Part shown: one piece after another, positions 1-10,600 of the stretch
Layout: each line of letters opens with the position of its first letter
How positions within the stretch are numbered: the stretch's first letter is position 1
Source: Lytechinus variegatus
Lineage: Eukaryota > Echinodermata > Echinoidea > Temnopleuroida > Toxopneustidae
DNA: 64,000 nt
Assembly (NCBI RefSeq): GCF_018143015.1
Contig: NC_054741.1
Span: 65,818,697-65,882,696, forward strand
Direction of reading: 5' to 3'
Notes under the pieces: model-generated
Seen by the model: only the letters and a program-made list of their open reading frames with translations
Database searches by the model: none
Told to the model about the DNA's origin: nothing
Made by a program: the position numbers and the translations under genes

Positions 1-28
1 AACAGGAACTACGAGTATGAATGGGGAG
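1..28 (+). CDS. Carboxypeptidase 1, exon fragment with NRN motif
   Basis: Reads NRNYEYEWG plus the first base of a split Gly codon, ending at a good donor (g|gtacgt). It is the counterpart of the end of exon 7 of paralogue 2 ([11 protein letters not shown]), with the same phase 1 junction. It carries the substrate carboxylate-binding Asn144-Arg145 pair. The exon is cut by the window edge. Confidence 0.9.
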
Positions 29-3000
29 GTACGTATGTTTTATGAAAAGGTGCCTATTTTTGTAAATATATAGAAAACAATAGCCTTCAATGATCCAAAT
101 AATTTACAATGAATATACTCATAATAACTATAGTAAAAGTAGTGTATAATTATATAATTATTAAGTGTTTTGTGTGTACTTGCTTTGACATACACCTTTG
201 TTCTGACGACAGATGGGAGGAAACTAGAGAGAGTGATAGAGAGACAAGGATAGATAAAGAGGGAGATATAGAGAAAGGACCCCTGAAACCTTAATAAAAA
301 AGATTGTACCGTGATCCGTTGTAAACCAAGCGCAATTCGCTTCCCAGTATCACATAACTTGGTCCTGCTTATAATACCGTCTTGATTTCAGGCGAGGGTG
401 CCAGCACCAGTGCCTGCTCAGACACCTACCGTGGCCCAAGCGCCTTCTCTGAGCCAGAGGTTGCTGGAACAACTTCTTTCCTTCTCAACGCCAACCAGGA
501 GTTCGTTTGCTTCATCGACTTCCACAGTTACTCTCAGCTCTGGCTCGCTCCGTGGTCGTTCACCGCCAGGGCCATCCTGCCTATGGACAAGGATGATCAT
601 GTAAGAAAAAAAAGAGGCTTAGGCCTGTGCTCTGAATTCCATTTCAACTTTGCTCATAGACTAACTTAGTTCTGATTTCAAAACCGATGTAAGTTACCAG
701 TTGTGGTACCACTGACTACTGTAAAGTGATACTCCTGGATTAATTTGAACGGATAGAGTCAAATCACACTAATAAAACCCTAAAGTACTCATCTAACTCG
801 GACAAGGCATAACAAAGTAATGGCTTTTTAAATTGGACATTATTTCGGTGAAAAAAAGTAAAAAAAAAATTTTTTGACAGAATCTTACAGTTGAGTGAGC
901 ACTGTCAATTTTTGTAAAGCTCGCAGAAATCGGTTTGTAGAAATACTCTTTTTCACTCTGTGTCAAGGAAAAAAGGCGAAAACAAACTGACCGTGCCCTG
1001 CATTCCTGTGGCATTTTTAAATAAAACAGATACACATTTTGTTACCATCCAATTAACAATTTAACCCTATAGGTAAGCACAATCTTTACTTTTTTGTGCC
1101 AGCTGGATCTGACGATATGACTGGATGTAAATAAAAGTTAATTTCAAGACATCTCCAGCATTCTTTCACAAAATATTTATTATTTAAAGTAGGATTACAT
1201 TTCAAACATCATTTAATACTTGTTTGTCAACACTTATCCCAAGCTTGACAATGATAAACAAAACGAAAATCAAGCCTACGCCATTTCATGTGAATTAAAG
1301 CAGATATTATCTCGATGGCCTCGGCGTGTAGGGAGGGGGAGGTGGCGCAATGGCGCTCTATGAATTGTTTTGGGCGAGGAAACAAGTTAAAAGGTGAAAG
1401 ATATCTTCAAATCAATTTTCCTAGCTAAAGTCCATGTTTTCTTCATGATAAATATCTACCTTTATTTAAATCATTTATCACGAACTTTTCAAAAGTATCC
1501 GGTGCTCACGCAAGCGGGAAGAATTTTTTTTTTCATTTGCTTAAAGAGACCTGTACCAATGTTTAAATGTGGAAAAAGATTCATGATATTACAAATATAT
1601 AATTTTACAGGATAATTTTTTATACGCACTGTATATATCTATATATCTATGTATTAGCTCAAATATAATAAACAAAAAGGGTTATTGGCTGAGAATGGTT
1701 AGGAGTTTTGCAACAGGATTAGACAATCACAATTCTCATAAGCTTTTATGAAATTCCTGAAATCAAACAATATCAGCTGTGTCAGAAACTAGACTAGTTT
1801 ATCATTAAGATATAATCCGGTCGAATAGTTTGCATTAAGAAGTTTGTATACTAATAAGGAAATTGAAACGGTGATCCTGATTGAATTGATGACAATTATC
1901 CCAATTCAAAAGTATTCACATTATCATCATCATTAAATCAGTTTTATCATCTTATTTACAGGACGAGGCTGCTGCCAAAGCTGTAAACGCTCTTGCAAGT
2001 GTACATGGTACCGATTACATATATGGCCCTTCCGCAAGAACCCTTTGTAAGTATCAAAATTGACAGGGCCCTTTGAACGATTTTTTTAATAGGGGATCTT
2101 TAAGAAAAAAAAATTGACAAGCACAATAAAAGGGTTTCCACTCCGAAGTCAAAATGAAGTTGATTTCGCAGCACCCACAGACAAATAAATCTTAAGCACC
2201 ACCGCTTCCCGGGATGCCATGGGCATGATAATAGGCTGTCACATCAGGGCCCCGTTTTACAAAGAGCTACTATTGATCTAATCAATCATAACTCCATTAG
2301 TGTCATAATTTTTTTTCTACAGGGAATTTGCAAACTTTCCTTTGTTGATAAAGGGCTGCACATCAAATTGACAAGAAAACGATACCTTTATGAAAAACAT
2401 CATACCTAGAATTTTTTTTTAGCAAACATGCATTTTAAATGTGGGCATTAATGGCTTTCCATAGTTAAGATTGATCAGATCAATCGCAACTCCTTGTAAG
2501 ACGGGGCCCTGAACATTGAATCAGCATGATACCGACTTTCGTAGGTTGTGGAAAGGCATTGTCTTTTTATCCCACTTCTTGATCAAAAATTGCCTATTGG
2601 TAACAACGCAAACTGTTCTTCTTAAGAAATCAATACTTGATATTTTGAGTTATGAAAGTATACGAGTGAAATGCTTGGTATAAAGATATTTGCTTGGAGG
2701 AGAAAGCGATCGGCCAGTAAGTTGGCATACGCTGGCTGAACCATCCAGGTGAGTTTTTCATGCAGATGATTTTCGAAAGTTGCGAATAACTTGCAAATAA
2801 TCGCACGATTGGTGCTGGCATTTTCTTGTGTTAAAGATGGCTGTATATATGTGTTGAAGCTGACTTAGCATCTAAGACCAGATCATGTTCCAGCCGTGTG
2901 TTAAGTCGTTTATATCTTCGTGAATTTTATATCATTGTCACCATTCTGATCATTATAATATTTGGTTGCAGTGTCGCAATTTGATCCCATTCATAATTTT

Positions 3001-3085
3001 CATCTATTCCGAAAAACGCAACATGATTTTATTTAAAGGGAAATTACCTTTTAACTAGCATTATGATATAATAGTTGTAGTAGTA

Positions 3086-3119
<34 letters not shown>

Positions 3120-3690
3120 CAGTAGTATAATTAGTAGTCGTAGTAATAGTATAAGAGAAGTCGAAGTGGTAATAATTGATGATAGTGTGGTGGTAAACTA
3201 GTAATGGTGATGGTTGTAGGTAGTATAGTTGCAGCAATTATATAGGATTATATCAATATAATATGCTAATGTTTAAATGTGATTATGGAACAGTGTATGC
3301 ATGTTTAGCCTACAAATTTGCATATCACACACACAACACACTCACAACCAAATAAAGGTTGGCTAACAAGTGAGAGGTCAAAACAATTACAGTTTCATTG
3401 TGAAATGAATGAAACTGATCCAAGTGATAGTCAAATGACAGGAGGCCAAAAGTATGACGCTGAACCCCTCCCCTCTTTCCTTATTTGAAACGTGCACAGA
3501 CGCCGCATCTGGATGCAGCGAAGATTGGGGCTACGTCACTCTTGGAGCAAAGTACTCTTACGTTGTGGAGCTGAGAGATACTGGAAGGTACGGTTTCCTT
3601 CTTCCAGCCAACCAGATCATACCAACTGGCGAAGAGACGTATGAAGCTGTAAAGGCTCTATGCAAACACATGGTGGAGGAATACAAGTAG
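1..3690 (+). CDS. Partial M14A zinc carboxypeptidase, paralogue 1 (last four exons)
   Basis: This is the 3' part of a secreted pancreatic-type carboxypeptidase (MEROPS M14A), which removes single C-terminal amino acids from peptides. Four exons (1-28, 392-600, 1962-2046, 3500-3690) join in frame to 170 residues plus stop; the 5' half lies before the window. Visible active-site residues, in bovine CPA numbering, are Asn144-Arg145 (NRN at the first bases), the zinc ligand His196 (DFHSYSQLW), Tyr248 (codon split between the last two exons) and the catalytic Glu270 ([15 protein letters not shown]). The S1' specificity position 255 is Glu (GCSEDWGY), an acidic residue as in carboxypeptidase B (Asp255), so preference for basic C-termini is plausible. 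All intron phases match the complete gene at 7551-34535, so the two are tandem duplicates 3.9 kb apart. The family assignment is very sure; substrate preference is inference. Confidence 0.93.
392..600 (+). CDS. Carboxypeptidase 1, zinc-ligand His exon
   Basis: Bounded by tttcag| and |gtaag; enters in phase 1 and leaves in phase 0, like exon 8 of paralogue 2 but one codon shorter. It encodes the CSDTYRGP loop (Cys161 equivalent of the family disulphide) and DFHSYSQLW with zinc ligand His196. The end (LPMDKDDH) matches the usual 'PDK' loop of the family. Confidence 0.93.
870..1631. mobile_element. Tc1/mariner-like non-autonomous element, copy 1 (left end lost)
   Basis: Shares long stretches with the elements at 17509-18426 and 32287-33262. 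The shared parts are the 'gacagaatcttac...gagcactgt...aaagctcgcagaaat' block near the left and the 'tacgcactg|TA' terminus at 1621-1631. The left terminal repeat found in the other copies (…aaagtttacactttg) is missing here. It fills most of the intron 601-1961. No transposase reading frame is visible; the open stretch at 1394-1615 recurs as a diverged copy in the second element and is repeat-derived. Confidence 0.65.
1962..2046 (+). CDS. Carboxypeptidase 1, penultimate exon
   Basis: Acceptor ttatttacag|, donor |gtaagtatc. Encodes 28 codons ([20 protein letters not shown] then YGPSARTL) plus the first base of the Tyr248 codon. The length of 85 bases and phase 0-to-1 are identical to exon 9 of paralogue 2. 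Confidence 0.93.
2245..2511. mobile_element. Foldback MITE with CAGGGCCCCG ends, copy 1
   Basis: A 267-bp inverted repeat that begins cagggccccgttttacaaag and ends cttgtaagacggggccctg. The inner arms (gatctaatcaatcataact / gatcagatcaatcgcaact) also pair. The interior has no coding sequence. A second copy of the family lies at 43771-44056. It sits in the last intron of carboxypeptidase 1. Confidence 0.75.
3068..3140. repeat. TAG/GTA trinucleotide microsatellite
   Basis: A run of tag/gta triplets with a few interruptions (aag, cag, tcg), within the last intron of carboxypeptidase 1. The flanks continue as degenerate triplets to about 3240. Ordinary intronic microsatellite. Confidence 0.85.
3500..3690 (+). 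CDS. Carboxypeptidase 1, last exon
   Basis: The acceptor gtgcacag| restores the split Tyr codon (Tyr248 of CPA). The exon then encodes GCSEDWGY with Glu at pocket position 255, [18 protein letters not shown] with the catalytic Glu270, and ends MVEEYK before tag at 3688-3690. The pyrimidine tract before this acceptor (ctcccctctttccttatttg) is interrupted but convincing given the homology. Confidence 0.93.
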
Positions 3691-4198
3691 ATCATTCAAT
3701 TGCCGATTGCCTAAACGAACTCGAAACCATGATTTGCAGACTTCCAAGAGATCATGTTTAGGGAAGACTAATCTAAAAGAATGAGAAATATGCATCATCT
3801 AAACGTTCTTTGCAAAGCTTTGGGAGATCTATCTCTTGACGATTCTACTCCTGTTGTTTTGTCTACATATACCGCAGTCATAAAACCATTTCATTTGCAA
3901 ATATATGCATTCGCTGAATATGGATTTGGGACAAGCAACATGTCGACTACGAAACAAAGTATTGTTTTAATATGTTAAATGCACGTTAGATACATAATAC
4001 AATAATAAGTATAACTGGAAATTACAGTGTCTGTGTCCTTTGTTATCATGTTGCTTATATTACATATATGTACGGGCGTAGCTGCTGTTGGTGCTTCCAA
4101 CGCTCAGCGTATTCAAATAATTCATCCTGGCCATGCCGGTAGCTACCCATCATCTCGACTCGTTCGGGCAAAATTCTAGACGAAGCTAAAGATGTCCT

Positions 4199-4517
4199 GA
4201 GCTCCGTAACACAAAGGTTTGCGATGATTCGCAAATATGAAAGAACCGCACTGATTGGTCCCTGGTCAGTATTTTAAACCAAATGCGCGTGGAACATTGA
4301 TATTGATTGGTCAGTTCATTTAGCGATTGATCGCTAATCTTTGTGTTACGGAACCCAGGGCTCCGTAACACAAAGGTTAGCCATTAATCGTTAAATGAAA
4401 TGGCCTATCAAGATCATCGTTGCATGCGTATTTTGCTCCCTAGACTGATAGGAACCAATCAGAATTATTCTTTCAAATTAGCGATTAATCGCTAATCTTT
4501 GTGTTACGGAGCCCTGG
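4199..4517. mobile_element. Head-to-tail dimer of a CTCCGTAACACAAAG foldback element
   Basis: Two palindromic units of about 160 bp abut near 4357. Each begins (g)ctccgtaacacaaaggtt and ends aatctttgtgttacgga, with inner arms tagcgatt-gatcgcta. A more diverged single copy lies at 36164-36295. No coding content. Confidence 0.75.
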
Positions 4518-6568
4518 AGGGGATTCGATCCCTCGACCCTCTGATTGAAAAAGGACAAACAGAACAACCAGAATATGACGCACCCAAACTTTATTGTAAC
4601 CTCTGTTCAGGGTTAATTTTGGAGTTAAAAGACATTGCACTGCATTTGACATTCGACAAGGCCATGTACGAGGAAAAACAACTAATATTTAACTCCTGCA
4701 ATCCTAAAATACAAAATCAAAGATAACATGCATGAAACTTTCAACTCCCTGTACACATTCATAAAATAAAAGGGTTAACCAAATGGTGAAATTGTTATCT
4801 ACTCATCCATGAGAAAAGAAGAACCTGCAGTTGATTTCTATTTGGCTAAGACAAATATGAAAGAGAATAATATCAACTTTATCGATAGCGAGCTGATACT
4901 GAGTCAAAATAAGGGGTAAGACCTATATTGAATAGCTGGGTCTTACAAAATAATGGATTATGACATGGAGATATTGATTTCGTCTTGTCTGCAAACGGCA
5001 AAATCATTTAGATGGGGGGGGGGGGGGGGGGGCTAGTGTAAGTAGCCTAAGCCTAATAAGTTTCTTTTAGGTAATAATATCGATGGGTACTTCATGACAA
5101 CTCCATACGAACAGTTGATTCATTAGATACTAAGTATCGTTTAGTGTTATGTCGTGTCGAATACAACTGACAACTGATTATAGTTATCCTTATTATTTCA
5201 ATATCCTAATATATCTTTTAAAATGTAGTGATATATTACATCTTGCCTATCTTACCAGATGCCTAGTTGCACATATAGGGCGTCTATCGAACGTCTCCAC
5301 TCTGACCTTGACGCGTCGGCTGCCACACCTCTGGCTTCCGCCCATGACCTCCATCAACACAGGGTCCTTTCTTTTTCTACAGAAAATGTAGTTATATAAT
5401 TAAGAACAAGCATAAGACATAAAGAAAGGTTGTGTAAATCTATATTCTGTATATACCCGCGATGTGATTAAAAATAGCGGCAATCTGCGAAGTTTAACTC
5501 GCTATGATATCAAGGAATTCCGGTGGCTCTGCCCCTGACCCCAACCGCATAGCACTGCCGTATATGAATATGGAAGGTTTGGGCCATGGCCCCAAAACTT
5601 CTACAACCAAGAACAACAAAAATGAGGCAAGAAACACAAAGGAAAAGTGTAGGGTATAATTTTATTTACTGAATATAATGTAAAAAAATATGTCAAAGTT
5701 AGATTCTCATGAAAAGGTTAGTTTTTTTTCTCGCTCGCTTCGCTCACTCGGGACTTATATTAAGCAGCTTTTTGACACACGCGCCCCTCGTTTTTTTAAA
5801 CTCTTCGCGCTACACAAAATTTCATTTTTTGTCAAAAATGTCAAATATTTTGCTCGTTCGCTTCGCTCACTCGCAACTTTTTTTTTTTTAAGATTAATTC
5901 TGCCCGCAATATATCTAGCCCTTTCAAAATCGTCGCCTTATTACACTATATGCCTGTTCATACCATTATGACCGGGAAATCCCCCCCCCCCTGGCCACCG
6001 ACCCTGCTACGCCGCTGCGTAAAAGGTAGGGGGCAGGGGAAAAAGAAAAAACGGGAAAAAGAGAAAATGGAGGGAGAAGTAAAAGTGAAAGAAAACTAAG
6101 AAAGAAAATGGAAAACGGAAGGAAAGCGGAAAAGGAACGAAATATCAGAACATGTGACAAAGAACAAACCTATCCGAAATAGCCCTACTAATAAATTAGC
6201 ATGATTAAGAAAGGAAAATTAATTAAAATATGACAAAATGGCAGAAAAGCGGGAAACGAAGGTAGAATGGAATGAGCTAAAAGCTAAATTGGAAAACAAA
6301 GAAAAGGGACTAGAAAAAAAGAAAGATAGAAGACGACCGGGCTGCCGAGAATTGAAAATAAAAAATGGGAAGAAAGATGGACTGCATATTAAAATGTTAT
6401 AAGCTTCCTCAATTTAATGCAATAACGGTTGCAATCATCAGATCATTACTTTGGCTAAAACTCCAAAGCTTCCAGGGAATTTTCCCCGACCCCACTCAGT
6501 AGGGGCTTCATCTGTAACCTTCAAAGGGCTCTATAACCCCTCCCCCTCCCCCGTATGGACCCTTCCTA

Positions 6569-6760
6569 CATTAAAGGGATGGTCCAGGCTGGAGATATAT
6601 CTCAATAAAAAGAGTAAAATTCACAAAACAAAATGCTGAAAATTTGATCAAAATCGGATAGCTTGTTCTTTTGTATTTTATTATATGAAACTAGGTTTAT
6701 CAAAAATGTTCTTATTAGAAATAAAACAAATGGATTGACAACTGATTAAGTGCATTATTT
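6569..6760. repeat. Decayed left arm of the foldback MITE family
   Basis: Starts ttaaagggatggtccaggct and contains 'aaaatgctgaaaatttgatc' and 'aaaatcggata', the internal signature of the elements at 18565, 50345 and 51340. The right arm is missing, so this is a fragment. The rest of the region to 7400 holds no recognisable feature. Confidence 0.5.
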
Positions 6761-7472
6761 ATTTATTGTCACAACTTATTTCATCATAATGGAGACAAAT
6801 CATTTACATATTGAAAGTGACTAGGAGACTAACATCCTTGTTAGAGTCAGACATGCTTTATTATTCAATCTACCTTGACTACAAGAAATATTGATACTTC
6901 AAGACATTATCTGTCTCTCCAATACCAGGTATGAATAGGTACAATCTAGATTACTTTTAATATGTTTAACAAAGTACTACAATTTTGTTATCATTGATAT
7001 TGACTCTTTGCCGTATTTTGAAATCTTTTCTAATTTTGCCTGCGTTTCATATGAAACTGTAATGAATTCGTTGGAATAAGTGCTACCAAAATAAGGGCCA
7101 GATAGCACAAGAGAGCATCTAGGACTCCGGCCGCAAGGGCTTTTGCGCTTCGCGCACTTTTTTTCTAAGTATCCTCTTCACCCTGGCCCTTTCAGGTTTA
7201 TTTGGAGTCTCATCTGGCCCTTCAAAGAAAAAGTTTGAGAACCCCTGGTATAGGCAATATCCACCTGTGAATAGAAATACTGTAATAGAAGTGATACAAC
7301 TGGACTTAGGTCTGCAGACGTCAACCTGATTAGAATCATAATTCAAAGAAATATTGCGCACGAGACGTCAACATGGGATATCGCGCAACTGAACACTGTT
7401 CACAATTATTAATTGAAATTTGTTAGGTTAAATGTATAGGAGAAGCTCCCCCGTTTTGGGGTCTCCAGTAAA

Positions 7473-7483
7473 CAATAAATAGG
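7473..7483 (+). promoter_or_regulatory. Possible TATA-like element of carboxypeptidase 2
   Basis: 'caataaatagg' lies about 75 bases before the start codon. A transcription start 25-30 bases downstream would give a short 5' leader of roughly 45 bases, common for digestive enzyme genes. The match to a TATA box is imperfect and the call is tentative. Confidence 0.3.
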
Positions 7484-7550
7484 CAGAGAAATTGTCTTAA
7501 ACTTCATTTGTCTGTTCGTCACCATCGACGTCAAGACTACATTCATCACG

Positions 7551-7615
7551 ATGAAGTTGCTAATTATCTCTTTACTTGTCGCTCTAGCCGTAGCCGAGAA
7601 GGTTCGATATGACGG
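7551..7615 (+). CDS. Carboxypeptidase 2 exon 1, signal peptide
   Basis: Begins atcacgATGaag; encodes [21 protein letters not shown] plus two bases of a Gly codon. The hydrophobic core and Ala-Val-Ala end are a textbook signal peptide. The donor is gg|gtacgt, phase 2. This ATG is the only one that gives a signal peptide in this frame. Confidence 0.92.
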
Positions 7616-10600
7616 GTACGTCTCTTTTCATTATCATCCAAATACGCTAGGAAAACTTTCGAATAATTTCATAGCTCTAGGCCTTACTTATTCTTGAACA
7701 ATCGATAGGCAATAGTGCATTTTAAGTCTAATTTGAACAGTATTCATTCATTTAATTGACAACGTTCGAAAGGATTGATTAAAATCACCAATGCGTAGAT
7801 GATTGTTTTCGACCGACAAAGTGGCCAAAATCAGCCAATAGTTGGTTATTATCTAACGGGACTTTATTGAACAGTTTTATTCGTCTGTCACATATTCACC
7901 AATAAACGATTAATTTGGCTTTAACCATTCCTTTTGAATATATTGATAGCCGTTCTTTTTACTTGTCAATTTATCCGAATCAAAATGATCTTCGTTTTGT
8001 AGTGAAAGCCTTTTTTCTGCTCTCTTATTTTTGCTATTCAAATTTCTCTGTCCCAAAATGACCTTCATTTTGTAGTGAAACTTGTTTTTGCTTGTCAAAT
8101 TCACATCAGCGCACAGGGCCCTGGTGAAGTGTTGTGTAAAACGCCGTTTTCAGTTCATTCCTAAAACTAGTTTACTGGAAACTAGTTTAGTTGAAACAAG
8201 TTTAACGTGTAGTGAGAACGGTCGAAGCGATCTTGGAAGCGATCTTCCAAACCGGTTCAGAAAACCACCTCGCGATGTAGCATCGCTAGCATGTAGAACT
8301 TTGTACAGCCTTTTTGCTTCGGGACCCGTATTCAGAACGTTGATTTGATTTATTGATTAATAAATCGAGTCATGTGGTCATGTAGTTAGAAAATTAGACT
8401 CGTAATCGTTAGGTTGAGAGTTAGAATCGCCACTCTCTGTAATTGTCTGCACTTTGATAAAAAAATATATACTCCATAGTATAAGGTCAGCCACTATGCC
8501 TGATTAACCGAGAGGTAAAATGTTCGCCGTTTACCAGCAAAACGAGAAAAAAAATCTGCAGACTTTCGACGGGAATTAACATAACAGAAACAAAAATCGT
8601 TACCATGGTCTAAAAATCGGGGTTTAACCTAGCCTCTTGTCGAGGCGGTGGCGACTGCTTCCCGAGCGAAGCGAGGGATATCCTAATTCGCAAAGCGAAT
8701 TAATGGCTCGCTGCGCTCGCCAGGCCTAATTATCCCTCGCTTCGCTAGGGAAGCAGCCTCGACAAGAGGCTAGGTTTAACCGTGTTTGTATAACATTTTT
8801 AGCCTCCAATGATTCTGTTTAAGACTAAGACCATGGTTTATGCCAGAGTTCGGATCACGAGACCAGTCCAGAGGTCAGTTAAAGATTGCGTTTAGCGGAA
8901 TATTAAAAAAAAATGTAAAACGAAATTGTGACCCTGTATGTGCGGTTCAGAGTGGGATCTATCTGTCTTAAAAGTTTGAGGGGAAAAGGGAAACATAAAA
9001 AAGAAAGAAAAAAAAATAAAATAATGAAAAACTGTAAGGTTCCCATTTCATGCAGATTTGTTATAATTGCAAATGCACAGTTTCCGTAATAAATTTACGA
9101 TAAGCCAATCATAATGAAGGATTTTGCTAGCGTTTGGTTGATGTAAATTTATTATTCTAACAAGTTTTTTTTAATAAGACCCAAGGATTGAGACAGTTCT
9201 TGAAAAATGTTTGTCTACTCTCCACCGACGACGCTTGATCACGTTGAAAAACCGATTTTCAATTTTTCTGTGTGTGGAAACGCCAAAATTCTCGAAAAGT
9301 AAGAGAGGTTGAATGGGGGTGCAACTGATGACGTCAAGCTGATCCCTCTCTGCTGACGATGGGATCTCGGTGTATACCATTTCAGGACTCTTATCGGAAG
9401 TCAGTACCTCGCTTATTGTTTGCGCGAAAATTAATCTTACACGCAATCACATTTAGGTAAATGTAGCAAGTCAGGTAAATTGCATATTGATATCAATCTT
9501 CAAAATATTCAACATTGTTTGATTCATTTTCATAATTCGGGGAATGTTTTTATTCTTTCTTGTGCACTCCTACTCTCGTCTAGTTATTTAACTCCAGTGA
9601 CTCAGCTTATCTGAAGTTCGATTTCTTTACAAAAAAAATCTGGACACGATTAATATGCCAGAGTACACCAGTCACGATCAGAGACAGGTAGTGGAATCGC
9701 TATTCACGACAGCTCTTGAAATGTGACCCGTGTACTTACATGTGAAGTCTACTTTACTTATCCAACGATCCTTGTAGGAGTATGCCTGTTCATCGGTCCA
9801 ATTAAGGGAAAACTGTAGGCTTCACACTATCAGTTTCAATAAGTAGCATTTTGCAATTAGTTGCATGTGGCAAGATATAAAATCAATTACTCAAAGTCGT
9901 ACACAAAAGCAATACCCTTCCTGTGATTATCAAGCCGATTCTTAAAGGAATTTACAGAAGGTGCTGAAACCACATTTTCTGGTAAACTGTTCCAAGAACT
10001 AATAACTCGATTTGAAAAGAATAACTTCCTCACATCAAGCCTTGCATACTGCTTCTAAAGTTTCTGGGAATGGCCGTTAGTCCTCCTTTCCTTACTACGT
10101 ACAAGTAGATCTATGCTAGTGTCATAGATACCATGCATTAACAATTTTATAAAAATCTACCATATCTTCTATTCTACGACTATATAGAAGAGATGGTAGT
10201 TTCAAGTGTTGTAGTCACTCTGAACAGGACAAGTTCCTCAGTCCGATCAGTCGAGGGATTAGCTTGGTACTAAGCTCCTCGCTTCACACTCTCTAGCCGT
10301 TTCTGATCACCTTTTCTAAAAGATGACCAAACTAAATGGCCATATTCTAATAATGGTCTAATTAGACCGCTATACATAAGATCCACAGTCTGTACCTTCA
10401 TCCAAATTAAAAAAAGTCCTCATTAAACCCAGTATAATTTATTTGATTAATCATACATCAGCTAGATAGTACAACCAAGTCCCTCTCTACTCGACTTTCA
10501 CTAAGAAGTACAGAGTCCCGGGGGGGGGGGGGCAGTCAAATGTATTACTGTACACACGCCTGGCCAAAATATTTCCTAACACCCCCTAAACGAGTTTTTC

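Larger units (their letters stand above)
3691..7550. other. Intergenic spacer between the two carboxypeptidase genes
   Basis: Holds the 3' UTR of the first gene (no canonical AATAAA close to the stop; the first clear one is near 4765) and a dimeric foldback element (4199-4517). A 19-base G run lies at 5014-5032, and two copies of a 'tcgcttcgctcactcg' box at about 5730-5880. A hAT-like right end reading ...ctacgccgctg stops near 6018, and a decayed foldback arm starts at 6569. The promoter of the second gene should lie in the last few hundred bases. No further gene is seen. Confidence 0.6.

Noticed and set aside
1..3690. The first carboxypeptidase as a pseudogene
   Set aside because: All visible exons are in frame with good splice sites and intact catalytic residues; it is only cut by the window edge.
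7119..7361. 80-codon minus-strand frame ending in a basic region (KRILRKKVREAQK)
   Set aside because: The composition comes from a repeat with 'cgcttcgcgcac' words; no splice or promoter context and no recognisable domain.
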